Positions 34,754-43,736 of a stretch of DNA of 64,000 bases are shown in pieces. A program made the position numbers and the translations under genes. How positions within the stretch are numbered: the first letter of the stretch is position 1; each line of letters starts with the position of its first letter. The notes under the pieces were generated by a model. That model worked only from the letters and a program-made list of their open reading frames with translations. It was not told where the DNA came from and did not search any database. The DNA is from CAITSH01 sp945892985 (lineage in GTDB: Bacteria; Pseudomonadota; Gammaproteobacteria; Burkholderiales; SG8-39): positions 1 to 64,000 of the forward strand of contig CAMDDU010000022.1 in the NCBI GenBank assembly GCA_945892985.1, given 5' to 3'.

Positions 34754-36280
34754 TTATTCGGGCCGCATTTGCGGGAACAGGATGACATCGCGGATGCTCG
34801 GGCTGTTGGTGTAGAGCATCACCAGCCGGTCGATGCCGATGCCTTCGCCGGCCGTGGGTGGCAGGCCGTACTCAAGCGCCCGGATGTAATCGGCATCGTA
34901 ATGCATCGCCTCATGGTCCCCGGCGTCCTTTTGCTTCACCTGTTCATGGAAGCGCGCGGCCTGGTCTTCGGGGTCATTGAGCTCGGAAAAACCGTTGGCC
35001 ATTTCGCGGCCGGTGATAAAGAGTTCGAACCGGTCGGTAAGTTCCGGATTGGCGTCATTGCGGCGGGCGAGCGGCGAGGTCTCCGCCGGGTAATCGATGA
35101 TGAAGGTCGGTTGTATCAGCATCGACTCAACGGTCTCTTCGAACAGCATCAACTGCAGTGCGCCGATGCCCTGCCCTTCCTTGGCTTCGACACCACGCTT
35201 TTTCAGCTCGGTCGTCAGAAAGGCGCGTTCATGCAGCGGCGCATTGGTCTCGCTGGCATACGGCGCATGGTATTTGCGCATGGCCTGGACCACGGTGATG
35301 CGGTCGAAAGGTTTGGACAAATCGATCATGTGCTCGCCCTCATTTGTCGTATAGGGGAGCATGGTGGTGCCCAGCACCTTCAGCGCGACCTCACGCATCA
35401 GTTCCTCGGTGAAGTTCATGAGGTAGCGGTAATCGCGATAGGCCTCGTAGAACTCCATCATGGTGAACTCGGGGTTGTGTCGGATTGAGATACCCTCGTT
35501 GCGAAAGTTGCGGTTTATCTCGAAAACGCGCTCATAGCCGCCTACCACCAGTCGCTTGAGGTAGAGCTCTGGCGCGATGCGCAAAAAAAGCTGCATGTCG
35601 AGGGTGTTGTGGTGTGTGGCGAAAGGCCGCGCCGCCGCGCCGCCGGGAATGGGATGCATCATCGGGGTTTCAACTTCGAGGTAGCCCTTGGCGACCATGA
35701 AAGCGCGGATTTCCTGCACGATGCGGCTGCGCGTGAGGAAGGTCTTGCGTGTGTCCTCGTTGGTGATGAGATCGACATAGCGCTGGCGGTACTTGATCTC
35801 CTGGTCGGTGAGGCCGTGGAATTTCTCCGGCAGCGGGCGCAGCGCCTTTGACAGCAGGCGTATTTCGGTGGCGGCGATCGACAGCTCGCCGGTGCGCGTG
35901 CGGAACATGGTGCCCTTGACACCCAGGATATCGCCCAGATCCCAGTGCTTGAAGGCGTCGTGCACTTCCGTGCCGACGCCCTCGTTGGTGAGGTAGACCT
36001 GCATGCGGCCGCTGCCGTCCTGCAGTGTGGTAAAGCTGGCCTTGCCCATCACGCGTTTCAACACCATGCGGCCGGCAAGGGCGGCCTTGATGCCGGCGGG
36101 CTCCAGGTCTTCCTTGGTTTTTCCGGCGTGCGCGGCATGCAGTGTCGCCGCCTCGTCCTCGCGGGCGAAGTCGTTGGGGAAGGCGATGCCCTTCTCGCGC
36201 ACCCGCGCGAGTTTCTCGCGCCGCTCGGCGATGATCTGGTTTTCGTCCTGCGGCGCTGGAGTGGTGGATTGCTCGGCCAT
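34754..36280 (-). CDS. lysS: Lysyl-tRNA synthetase, class II
   Basis: A 508-residue class II synthetase: N-terminal OB-fold anticodon domain (GRMVLKRVMGKASFTTLQD), motif 1 around GYLEVETPMMHPIPGGAAARPF, motif 2 in FEINRNFRNEGIS..NPEFTMMEFY, and motif 3 GIGIDRLVML near the C-terminus. It charges tRNA-Lys. It follows prfB on the same strand by about 106 bases, an arrangement shared with many proteobacteria. Confidence 0.97.
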   Translation of the reverse strand: MAEQSTTPAPQDENQIIAERREKLARVREKGIAFPNDFAREDEAATLHAAHAGKTKEDLEPAGIKAALAGRMVLKRVMGKASFTTLQDGSGRMQVYLTNEGVGTEVHDAFKHWDLGDILGVKGTMFRTRTGELSIAATEIRLLSKALRPLPEKFHGLTDQEIKYRQRYVDLITNEDTRKTFLTRSRIVQEIRAFMVAKGYLEVETPMMHPIPGGAAARPFATHHNTLDMQLFLRIAPELYLKRLVVGGYERVFEINRNFRNEGISIRHNPEFTMMEFYEAYRDYRYLMNFTEELMREVALKVLGTTMLPYTTNEGEHMIDLSKPFDRITVVQAMRKYHAPYASETNAPLHERAFLTTELKKRGVEAKEGQGIGALQLMLFEETVESMLIQPTFIIDYPAETSPLARRNDANPELTDRFELFITGREMANGFSELNDPEDQAARFHEQVKQKDAGDHEAMHYDADYIRALEYGLPPTAGEGIGIDRLVMLYTNSPSIRDVILFPQMRPE

Positions 36281-36386
36281 CGTATGTTCCTTTTAGTGAC
36301 GCTTTGACAAAATGCTTATCCGTTCATTCAACGCATTCCGGGCTTTGTGTGTGCGGCACGGCAATGGAGTTGTCCGCTTGCTCTTC

Positions 36387-37491
36387 CTAGACACCTTGTT
36401 TCAGGCTGGCCGAAATAAAGCCGTCAAGGTCGCCGTCGAGCACCGCCTGGGTGTTGCCGACCTCGACGTTGGTGCGCAAGTCCTTGATGCGCGACTGGTC
36501 GAGCACGTAGGAGCGTATCTGGTGTCCCCAGCCGATGTCGGTCTTGGAGTCTTCCATCGCCTGCTTGTTCTCGTTGCGCTTGCGCATCTCAAGCTCGTAC
36601 AGCCGTGATTTGAGCATGGCCATGGCTTCGGCGCGGTTGCGGTGCTGCGAGCGGTCGCTCTGGCACTGCACGACGATGTTGGTCGGCAGGTGGGTTATGC
36701 GCACCGCAGAGTCGGTTTTGTTGATGTGCTGGCCGCCGGCGCCCGAAGCGCGGTAGGTGTCGATGCGCAGGTCGGCCGGGTTGATGTCGATCTCGACCGA
36801 GTCATCGACCTCGGGGTAGATGAACACGCTGGCAAACGAGGTGTGGCGCCGCGCATTCGAGTCGAATGGCGATTTTCTCACCAGGCGGTGCACGCCCGAC
36901 TCGGTGCGCAGATGGCCGTAGGCGTAGGGGCCGCTGACCTTGAGCGAGGCGCTCTTGATGCCGGCGACATCACCGTCCGAGTGTTCGAGTATCTCGACCT
37001 TGAAACCCTTGCGCTCGGTGTACCTGAGATACATGCGCTCGAGGATCTGTGCCCAGTCCTGCGCCTCGGTTCCGCCCGAACCCGCCTGGATGTCGAGAAA
37101 GCAGTTGTTTGGGTCGAGCGGGTCGGCGAACATGCGGCGAAACTCCAGATCCGCCACGGCCTTGCCCACGGATTTGACATCCGACTCGACCGCGACCAGC
37201 GTGTCATCGTCGTTTTCGGCGCGCGCCATGTCGAACAGTTCTTTGGCATCGCGCAGGCCCGAGTCGATTTCGGTGAGCGAGCTCACCACGGCTTCAAGGG
37301 ATTTTTTCTCACGCCCCAGTTCCTGGGCGCGCTTGGCGTCGTTCCAGACGCCCGGGTCTTCGAGGAAGAGGCCTACTTCAGCGAGACGGGATTGTTTGAC
37401 GTCGTAGTCAAAGATACCTCCGCAACTCGAGCGAACGAGCGTTGAGGTCTGTGAGGGCGCCGGCAAGGGCGTTGATGCGTTCTGCTTCCAT
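36387..37491 (-). CDS. prfB: Peptide chain release factor 2, expressed by programmed +1 frameshift
   Basis: Translation begins at ATG 37491 (MEAERINALAGALTDLNARS) and runs 27 codons to CTT TGA at 37408-37413; shifting +1 (CTT T GAC) continues in the frame that ends at 36387, giving a normal-length RF2. The shift site has GGAGG three bases before CTT, as in E. coli. The main frame has the RF2 stop-recognition SPF motif (RKSPFDSNARR) and GGQ in GAGGQHINKTDSAVR. RF2 releases at UGA and UAA, and low RF2 promotes the shift, giving autoregulation. Confidence 0.97.
37407..37421 (-). promoter_or_regulatory. prfB programmed +1 frameshift site
   Basis: GGAGG-TAT-CTT-TGA-C: an internal ribosome-binding-like sequence, the slippery CTT, the in-frame UGA and the following C that favours slow termination. 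This is the canonical RF2 autoregulatory element. Confidence 0.97.
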
Positions 37492-37648
37492 GTTTCTGGG
37501 TATGTCCGGGTGAGGTTCGGGCGGGCGCCGCGCGGGTTTGCGCCGGGCTTGCGGTGAGCGCCAAGGTGATGATTATACCGGCATTGCGCGATGCCCCGGC
37601 TTGCTCTAACCTGCGGGAACCTTACATTGCGGCAGGACTCGGAACACC

Positions 37649-38158
37649 ATGGCATTCGGACGGACAGGGCGTGGCGCAAGCGCGCCGGTATTCACCACCA
37701 TTTTGATGGTTTGCCTAGGCTTGCTCGGTTACGCGCTGGTGCTGCAGCATCTGGATGGCCTCGATCCCTGTCCCTGGTGTGTGGTGCAACGGCTGGGCTT
37801 CATCGGCATTGGTCTCGTCGCGCTGGTGGCGGCGCTGCACCGGCCGGGCCCGGCGGGGACGGCCGTTTATGCGTTTTTCGGCGGCCTGGTCGCGACCGCC
37901 GGTGCCGCTGCAGCGGGATACCATATCTGGATACAGAGCGACCCGGTCCGCGCCATGGCATGTGCCGGCTCGCCGGTCGAGCGCTTTCTTGATGCGTCGA
38001 AAATCGGCAAGATGATTCCGCCGCTGTTGCAATACGACGGCCTGTGCACGCCCAAGTCCTGGAAATTTCTCACCCTGTCGATTCCGGAGTGGTCGCTGCT
38101 TTGGTTTGCGATCCTGCTGGTGGCCCTGATAGCCACGCCCTTCATGTTCCGTAAGTGA
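37649..38158 (+). CDS. dsbB: Disulphide bond formation protein DsbB
   Basis: A 169-residue inner-membrane protein with four helices. The first periplasmic loop holds the CPWC pair (C41, C44) and the second loop C105 and C133, the four redox cysteines of DsbB. It reoxidises DsbA and passes electrons to quinones. It is divergent from prfB and followed 45 bases later by a GntR-type regulator that likely belongs to the next cluster. Confidence 0.93.
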   Translation: MAFGRTGRGASAPVFTTILMVCLGLLGYALVLQHLDGLDPCPWCVVQRLGFIGIGLVALVAALHRPGPAGTAVYAFFGGLVATAGAAAAGYHIWIQSDPVRAMACAGSPVERFLDASKIGKMIPPLLQYDGLCTPKSWKFLTLSIPEWSLLWFAILLVALIATPFMFRK

Positions 38159-38202
38159 GTTGTCTGTAATGCGTTTGGATTGATCCCGACCATATCGCTC
38201 CC

Positions 38203-38976
38203 ATGAGTACGCTTTCACAGAAAATCTCCCAACGCCTTGCCAGGGATATTGTCGATGGCATCCTGAAGCCGGGCGCCAAACTCGAGGAGATCGTTTTAGC
38301 CAAACGTTTCAAAGTTTCGCGCAGTCCGGTGCGGGACGCCTTGCGTGAATTGGCTGCCACCGGGTTGATCGAGTCACAACCGCGCCGGGGGTTTTCCGTG
38401 GCGACCATCGATCTTGCCGGGCTGCTCGATTTGTTCGAGGCGGCTAGTGAGGTCGAGGGGCTTTGCGCCAAACTATGTGCTCTTCGCGCAGGGATGGCGG
38501 AAAAGAAGCAGATCGAACTTATCCACAGCCGCGCCCGAAAGGCTGTCTTGGATGGCGATGCCGATAGTTACGCGGAGCTCAACGAAAGTTTCCATCAGGC
38601 TATTTACATCGGTGCGCGAAATCGCAACTTGCATGCCCTTGCTGCAAATCTGCGGCAGCGGCTCGAGCCTTTCCGATCGCAGAAATTTTTCAATACGGGC
38701 GACCGGCTGCAGACTTCCGTGGCTGAGCACGAGATCATGACCAAAGCGATACTTCGCGCTGATGCCGGCGCCGCTTTCGATGCGATGTGCGCGCACACGG
38801 CAAGCAGTGCAACCAATGTCATCGAGTATTTCGAAAAACAGCATGGCGGCGGGATGGCCGGCAACGCCGGCCGGTCCACTGACGGGCGTTTGCTGTTGCG
38901 CGGTTTCCCTGCGGGTCAGGCAAGAAAAAACAAGACAGGCAAGTCGCGTCTTCTGATACGCGGTACGCGCAGCTAG
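38203..38976 (+). CDS. GntR/FadR-subfamily transcriptional regulator
   Basis: A 257-residue regulator with an N-terminal winged helix (LEEIVLAKRFKVSRSPVRDALRELAATGLIE) and an FCD effector domain with the expected metal ligands in ELNESFHQAIY and AEHEIMTKAI. The last 35 residues are a basic Gly/Arg/Lys-rich tail unusual for the family. It stands at the head of the catabolic cluster on the same strand, and a GTATAC palindrome between it and the first enzyme gene fits its likely operator. Confidence 0.88.
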   Translation: MSTLSQKISQRLARDIVDGILKPGAKLEEIVLAKRFKVSRSPVRDALRELAATGLIESQPRRGFSVATIDLAGLLDLFEAASEVEGLCAKLCALRAGMAEKKQIELIHSRARKAVLDGDADSYAELNESFHQAIYIGARNRNLHALAANLRQRLEPFRSQKFFNTGDRLQTSVAEHEIMTKAILRADAGAAFDAMCAHTASSATNVIEYFEKQHGGGMAGNAGRSTDGRLLLRGFPAGQARKNKTGKSRLLIRGTRS

Positions 38977-39070
38977 GCCGGTCCGGCATGCGCCGGGGTA
39001 ACAAGCAACCAGTCTCCCGGTGCGCGCGGACCGAGGGCTGCATTTTTTTGTGGTGCACAACCTGAGGGGC

Positions 39071-39090
39071 GTTGCCGTCCGTTGCCGTCA
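39071..39090 (+). repeat. 10-bp tandem repeat GTTGCCGTC(C/A) x2
   Basis: GTTGCCGTCC and GTTGCCGTCA in tandem, just before the putative GntR operator. Confidence 0.85.
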
Positions 39091-39099
39091 TTTGGTTTC

Positions 39100-39109
39100 G
39101 TGTATACAC
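39100..39109. promoter_or_regulatory. Putative GntR/FCD operator
   Basis: GTGTATACAC is a perfect 10-base palindrome centred on GTATAC, the usual core recognised by FadR-subfamily GntR proteins. It lies about 70 bases before the first enzyme gene of the cluster. A second GCATAC half-site follows at 39121. Confidence 0.55.
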
Positions 39110-39175
39110 AGAAAAAAGCTTGCATACATGAAAAAATGCCGTTAAATTTCTTCCGTCCCATTACCGCGAAAGAAA

Positions 39176-40123
39176 ATGACTATGACCTGGTTCGCACTTG
39201 CCACCTACAAAAGTAAGGGAGTGATTGTTCCCGCCGTCGTCGTTGAAGGCAAACTCTACGACCTGAAGGCAGCCGCCAAAGCGGCAAAAATCACCGGCAT
39301 GAAGGCCGAGTGGTTCACCGGTGGCGTCGAGGCCATCATGAGCGACTGGAGGGCGGCTAGCCCGGTGCTGCGCAAGGCTGGCCCGGCAATCGCCAAGCTT
39401 GCGCTGTCAGGCAAGCTAAAGGCGGTCGGGGCGGGTGACAAGATCGCCATGGCCCCCTATCGCCCGACGCGCATATTCTGCGCTGCTTCAAACTTTATCG
39501 AACATGCCAATGAGATGACAACCGTGCTCGCGGCCAAGAGCGACAGCAAGCCGTACATGTTCCTCAAGCTGCAAAACACCGTCATTGGTCCGCGCGAAAC
39601 GGTGCGCAAGCCGGCCGAAACCAAGATGCTCGACTGGGAGGTGGAGCTGGCGGCGGTGATAGGCAAGCGAGCCCGTCGTGTTTCTGCGGCAAAGGCCCTC
39701 GATTACGTCGCCGGCTATTCCATTGTTAACGACGTGTCTGCGCGTGACCTAAACATGCGCTCCGACTATCCGTTCAAATTCGACTGGTTCCAGGGCAAAT
39801 GCCACGATACCTTCGCGCCTTTCGGGCCCTGGATCGTGCCCTCCTGGCTGATTAAGGACCCGCAGGACCTGCGCATGCAACTTACGGTGAACGGCAAGAG
39901 CATGCAGGACGATTCGACCAAGAACATGATTTGGACGGTGCGCGAGCAGATTGCTTATCTATCGACCATCGTCACCCTTGAGCCTGGCGATGTCATCGCC
40001 ACGGGCACGCCCGCAGGCGTTGGCATGGGGCGCGGGATTTACCTCAAGAATGGCGATGTGATGGAGGCTACGCTTGAGAAAATCGGGTCGCTGCGTAATC
40101 CGGTGGCCGCTGAAAAAATCTGA
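39176..40123 (+). CDS. Fumarylacetoacetate hydrolase family protein
   Basis: A 315-residue FAH-superfamily enzyme. MLDWEVELAAVIGK contributes the ExE metal ligands and the loop IVNDVSARDLNMR the conserved Asp/Arg region; TGTPAGVGMGRG is the C-terminal signature. Members hydrolyse or decarboxylate acylpyruvates and related beta-dicarbonyls from aromatic ring cleavage. It opens the cluster with the ABC importer and VOC genes. ATG 39176 or 39182 may be the start. Confidence 0.88.
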   Translation: MTMTWFALATYKSKGVIVPAVVVEGKLYDLKAAAKAAKITGMKAEWFTGGVEAIMSDWRAASPVLRKAGPAIAKLALSGKLKAVGAGDKIAMAPYRPTRIFCAASNFIEHANEMTTVLAAKSDSKPYMFLKLQNTVIGPRETVRKPAETKMLDWEVELAAVIGKRARRVSAAKALDYVAGYSIVNDVSARDLNMRSDYPFKFDWFQGKCHDTFAPFGPWIVPSWLIKDPQDLRMQLTVNGKSMQDDSTKNMIWTVREQIAYLSTIVTLEPGDVIATGTPAGVGMGRGIYLKNGDVMEATLEKIGSLRNPVAAEKI

Positions 40124-40151
40124 CTGTCCGTTTTTTATTCGGGAGAAAGTA

Positions 40152-41144
40152 ATGAACCGTAGTCTTGCTGGATTTGTTGCCTCGTTGGTGACTGGTTTGG
40201 GTTTTTTGGCGGGCCAGGCGCTCGCACAGGAAAAAGTCACCTACAACATGGCCTGGTTGCCGCAGGGCAGTTCGATCGGCGTGATCGTTGCGCAAGAGCG
40301 GGGCTGGTTCAAGGAAGTGGGCATGGAGGTGAATATCGTCCGCGGTTACGGCGGCAATCGTACTGCGAACGAATTGGATCAGGGCCAGTTCGAGTTTGGT
40401 TATGTCGACCCGATCAGCCTGGTTCTAAACCGGTCCAACGGTGGCAAAATCAAGATGATCGGCGCGATCAACACCAAATGGCCGGGTGCCATCTGCTGGG
40501 TCACCAGCCGGATGCAGCCCAAGGTGCTTGAGGACCTAAAGGGTCGCGCTCTCGGGGGGGGCTCGGCATCGCCTGTGCACAACGTTGTCCCGGCATGGCT
40601 GGAACTTAATAACAAGCCGCGCGATTTCATCAAATTGATGCGCCTCGATCCGGCGGTGATCTCCGGCTCCCTCGTCGAAGGAAAAATTGACCTGGTCGAG
40701 TGCTGGAAGGGCAGTGATCGCGTGGTGACGCAGCGCACGGCCGCCGCCGCGGGTCTTAACGTTGCGTGGTTTGATTACGCCGACTATGGCCTCAATGCTT
40801 ACGGCAACGGCTTTGCCGCCTCTGAAGCGCTGATCAAGGCCAAGCCCGACATGGTGCGCAAGTTCCTGCGCAGTTCTTACCGCGGATTCGAGTTCGCCAT
40901 CGCAAATCCGGACCAGGCCGCCGACATACTCGTAAAAATGTTCCCGGTTGTGGACCGCGCCATCGCTTTGCAGCAGATCAAGGAGATCGGTGAGTTGATC
41001 CAGGATCCGCAGGTCAAGCAAAACGGCCTCGGCTTTATCCGTGATGACCGCATTCGCTCCACCATTTCCTTTGTCGACAAGGCCTATGACCTCAAAGGCA
41101 AGGTGCGCGCAGAGGATGTGTTTTCCAACGAGTTCCTCAAGTAA
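40152..41144 (+). CDS. NitT/TauT-type ABC transporter substrate-binding protein
   Basis: A 330-residue periplasmic protein with a signal peptide ending ...GQALA. The fold matches SsuA/TauA/ThiY-like proteins: YNMAWLPQGSSIGVIVAQERGW, GQFEFGYVDP, and a central VVPAWLELNNK. It would bind a small organic anion or pyrimidine-like compound; the substrate is not evident. The start has GGGAG a few bases upstream. Its transport partners lie downstream, interleaved with VOC genes. Confidence 0.88.
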   Translation: MNRSLAGFVASLVTGLGFLAGQALAQEKVTYNMAWLPQGSSIGVIVAQERGWFKEVGMEVNIVRGYGGNRTANELDQGQFEFGYVDPISLVLNRSNGGKIKMIGAINTKWPGAICWVTSRMQPKVLEDLKGRALGGGSASPVHNVVPAWLELNNKPRDFIKLMRLDPAVISGSLVEGKIDLVECWKGSDRVVTQRTAAAAGLNVAWFDYADYGLNAYGNGFAASEALIKAKPDMVRKFLRSSYRGFEFAIANPDQAADILVKMFPVVDRAIALQQIKEIGELIQDPQVKQNGLGFIRDDRIRSTISFVDKAYDLKGKVRAEDVFSNEFLK

Positions 41145-41153
41145 GGCGTTGCC

Positions 41154-41693
41154 ATGGACCGACCAAAACCCCGACGGCTAGGCCATCTTGTGCTGAACGT
41201 GCGGGATATCCAGAAGTCGGTGAAGTTCTACACCGAGATCGTCGGATTGGATGTATCCGACTGGATTTCCGACCAGATGGTATTCCTGCGCAGCAGCGTT
41301 GATCACCACGATCTCGCACTGTCACAGATACCGCCGGGCGAGGCGGCCGCGAATGACACCTACCGTCCCTGGCGACCCGGCCTTGAGCATTTCTCCTACG
41401 AAATGGCCTCCCTGGACGAGGTCGAAGTGATGGGGCGCTTTTTGCAGGAAAAAAATATCGAGATCGTCCGCGGCATCGGTAAGCACGGCCCGGGCGAGAA
41501 CGTATTCCTGGTGTTCAAGGATCCTGACGGCAACTACGTCGAGTTTTATTGCGACATGGTGCAGATTCCAGAGGGGAAGGTGCATGCCCCCCAGGTCTGG
41601 CCCAATGATATTGAGGGGTTTGATCAGTGGCACTTCAAGCGCTTTCTCGTGCCCCCGCCTGACTGGGGTCCGCGTCCGGACGACAAGAAGTAG
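41154..41693 (+). CDS. VOC-fold (glyoxalase/extradiol dioxygenase superfamily) protein, 179 residues
   Basis: A VOC protein with two beta-alpha-beta-beta-beta modules. Likely metal ligands are His in LGHLVLNVRD, His in GLEHFSYEMA and Glu in YVEFYCDM, the arrangement of Fe(II)/Mn(II) extradiol dioxygenases and fosfomycin-resistance-like enzymes. The C-terminal 40 residues (WPNDIEGFDQWHFKRFL) are an extension. It lies nine bases after the binding-protein gene and seven before the permease gene, so it is cotranscribed with the transporter. Confidence 0.85.
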   Translation: MDRPKPRRLGHLVLNVRDIQKSVKFYTEIVGLDVSDWISDQMVFLRSSVDHHDLALSQIPPGEAAANDTYRPWRPGLEHFSYEMASLDEVEVMGRFLQEKNIEIVRGIGKHGPGENVFLVFKDPDGNYVEFYCDMVQIPEGKVHAPQVWPNDIEGFDQWHFKRFLVPPPDWGPRPDDKK

Positions 41694-41699
41694 GCCGCC

Positions 41700-42467
41700 A
41701 TGCCGCAACCGCCAAGGCTTCTGGGTGTTTCGCGCAGCATTATCGATCCGCTGGTAGCGTTCGCCGTGGTGGCCTTGCTGTGGGAGAAGGCGGTCGACTT
41801 GTTCCAGATCAAGCGATATCTCCTGCCGCCCTTGTCGCAGATAATGCAGACTGCCTGGAACAATATCGATCTGCTGTTACGAGAGTCGATGGTGACCGCC
41901 TGGGAGGTCATCCTCGGATATCTCTGGGCCGTGGGCGGGGGGCTTGCGCTGGGCTTGGCCATTTTTACTTCACCATTGTTCAGGCGGATGTTCTATCCAT
42001 TGGTCGTAATTTTCCAGGGACTGCCGAAAATCGCCCTCGCGCCATTGCTGGTCGTATGGTTCGGGTATGGAACCTCGTCCAAGGTGCTCATGGCCTTCCT
42101 GTTCGCGTTCTTCCCTGTGGTGATTTCAACCATGGGTGGTCTGGCTGGTACGCCGGCGCACCTCATCGAACACTTCCACGCCATCGGCGCTTCGCCATGG
42201 ACCATGTTTCGCCGACTGCGCGTGCCCAGTGCGCTGCCGGTCATCATGGATGGCTGCAAAATGGCGATGCCGCTCGCGGTGATAGGAGCAATTGCCGGTG
42301 AGTTTGTCGGTTCAGAGAAGGGGCTGGGGAATTTGATCCTGCTCGCCAATGCCAATGCGAAAACAGACCTGGTATTCGCGGCTTTGCTGGCGATTTCTGT
42401 TCTTGTCGGCGTGCTCTACATGCTGATCGAGCTTTTGGCGCGTAGAGTCTGGTGGCGCGCATTCTGA
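41700..42467 (+). CDS. NitT/TauT-type ABC transporter permease
   Basis: A 255-residue inner-membrane protein with about six helices and the EAA loop HLIEHFHAIGASPWTMFRRL that contacts the ATPase. IALAPLLVVWFGYGTSSK is typical of the SsuC/TauC group. It forms the channel for the importer whose binding protein lies upstream and whose ATPase lies two genes downstream. Confidence 0.9.
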   Translation: MPQPPRLLGVSRSIIDPLVAFAVVALLWEKAVDLFQIKRYLLPPLSQIMQTAWNNIDLLLRESMVTAWEVILGYLWAVGGGLALGLAIFTSPLFRRMFYPLVVIFQGLPKIALAPLLVVWFGYGTSSKVLMAFLFAFFPVVISTMGGLAGTPAHLIEHFHAIGASPWTMFRRLRVPSALPVIMDGCKMAMPLAVIGAIAGEFVGSEKGLGNLILLANANAKTDLVFAALLAISVLVGVLYMLIELLARRVWWRAF

Positions 42468-42508
42468 CGGCTGTCCGCCGTTCATATTTATAACCAGGAG
42501 TCACACGC

Positions 42509-42910
42509 ATGGCAAAACTTCGTCATATCGCAATGGCCGTACCCGATCCGGAGGAAGCCGCGAAGTTCTACATGAAAACCTTCGGCATGACCGAGGCGGG
42601 CAGGACCGAGTCGCCCATCGCCAGTGGCGTGTACCTCACCGACGGTACCATGTGTCTGGCGCTGCTCAACTACAAAACCGATGAGGCGGCCGGTAAAGAG
42701 CGCGGGAAGGATTATGTCGGTGTTCATCACGTCGGATTTTGGGTCGATGACCTCGAGGCGCAGGGAAAATCCATAGAAGACAACGGCGGCAGCTTTTTTC
42801 TCGATTTGCCGATCGAGAAGGAATCGCTCTACTACGAGAAGAAATACCGTGATCCCAACGGCATCATTTTCGACATCTCCCACAACGGCTGGGTAGGCTC
42901 GAAAAAATAA
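42509..42910 (+). CDS. VOC-fold protein, 133 residues
   Basis: A single-domain VOC protein. Candidate ligands are His in LRHIAMAVPD and His in GVHHVGFWVDD; at the third position, where Glu is usual, the sequence is IIFDIS with Asp. The order resembles glyoxalase I and small extradiol-type lyases. It lies between permease and ATPase genes, with AGGAG before the start, and its stop overlaps the ATPase ATG in TAATG. Confidence 0.85.
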   Translation: MAKLRHIAMAVPDPEEAAKFYMKTFGMTEAGRTESPIASGVYLTDGTMCLALLNYKTDEAAGKERGKDYVGVHHVGFWVDDLEAQGKSIEDNGGSFFLDLPIEKESLYYEKKYRDPNGIIFDISHNGWVGSKK

Positions 42911-43680
42911 TGCCATTGACAGAAGCGCGGGCGGCGATTTCGGTACGCACCGCCGCCAAGACATTTGACGAAGGTACCAGGGCGCTGGAGGGCGTTTCCT
43001 TCGAGATACCGCGCGCGCAATTTGTCTCTGTTCTGGGCCCCAGCGGCTGCGGCAAAAGTACGCTGTTGCGCATGATTGGCGGGCTCTTTACGCCGGATAT
43101 CGGCGGAGAAATAGACGTTCTGGGGCGCAGGCAGCTTACCCCTTCCCCGGATGTTGGGATCGTCTTCCAGACGCACAATATGCTGCCTTGGCTCACGGTG
43201 GAGGCCAACATCCGTCTTGCGGCCGAGGTTCGTGGTATCTCGTCTGTCGATATCGCCGTGCGCACTTCGAAAATTCTCGATGTACTGAAGCTCGCGCCCT
43301 TTTGCAATTCCTATCCCCACCAGTTGTCCGGTGGCATGCGCCAGCGCGCGGCATTCGGGCAGATCCTGATTCTGCGGCCGCAGGTGTTGTTGCTTGACGA
43401 ACCATTTGGCGCACTCGATGCCTTGACGCGCGACCAGCTGAATGTCGAACTGTTGCGTTTGTGGGAACAGGAAAAGCAGACGGTGATCCTGATTACGCAC
43501 AGCATCGCAGAGGCGGTTTTCCTGTCCGACCGCATTCTTGTGATGAGCGACAGGCCCGGTCGCATCGTCGCCGACATCAGCATCGAGTTTCCGCACCCGC
43601 GCGACCCCCAGGTTACGCGCGCATTGCCCGGTTTTACCGAACATGTACTGGAGTTGAATCGCATGATGGGCGTGATCTGA
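42910..43680 (+). CDS. NitT/TauT-type ABC transporter ATP-binding protein
   Basis: A 256-residue ATPase: Walker A GPSGCGKST, signature LSGGMRQR, Walker B VLLLDEP, switch His in ITHSIAEA. TFDEGTRALEGVSFEI and DRPGRIVADISIEF match the SsuB/TauB subgroup. It energises the importer formed with the permease two genes upstream. The start codon shares bases with the preceding stop, so the two are translationally coupled. Confidence 0.92.
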   Translation: MPLTEARAAISVRTAAKTFDEGTRALEGVSFEIPRAQFVSVLGPSGCGKSTLLRMIGGLFTPDIGGEIDVLGRRQLTPSPDVGIVFQTHNMLPWLTVEANIRLAAEVRGISSVDIAVRTSKILDVLKLAPFCNSYPHQLSGGMRQRAAFGQILILRPQVLLLDEPFGALDALTRDQLNVELLRLWEQEKQTVILITHSIAEAVFLSDRILVMSDRPGRIVADISIEFPHPRDPQVTRALPGFTEHVLELNRMMGVI

Positions 43681-43736
43681 GCCGGTTTCGCCTTGTTTCG
43701 GGCCTCGCGGCCCACCCTTGAGAGGATGAAGGACCA

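Noticed and set aside
37408..37410. In-frame TGA near the start of prfB considered as a disrupting mutation
   Set aside because: It sits in the conserved RF2 frameshift element and the downstream frame is intact.
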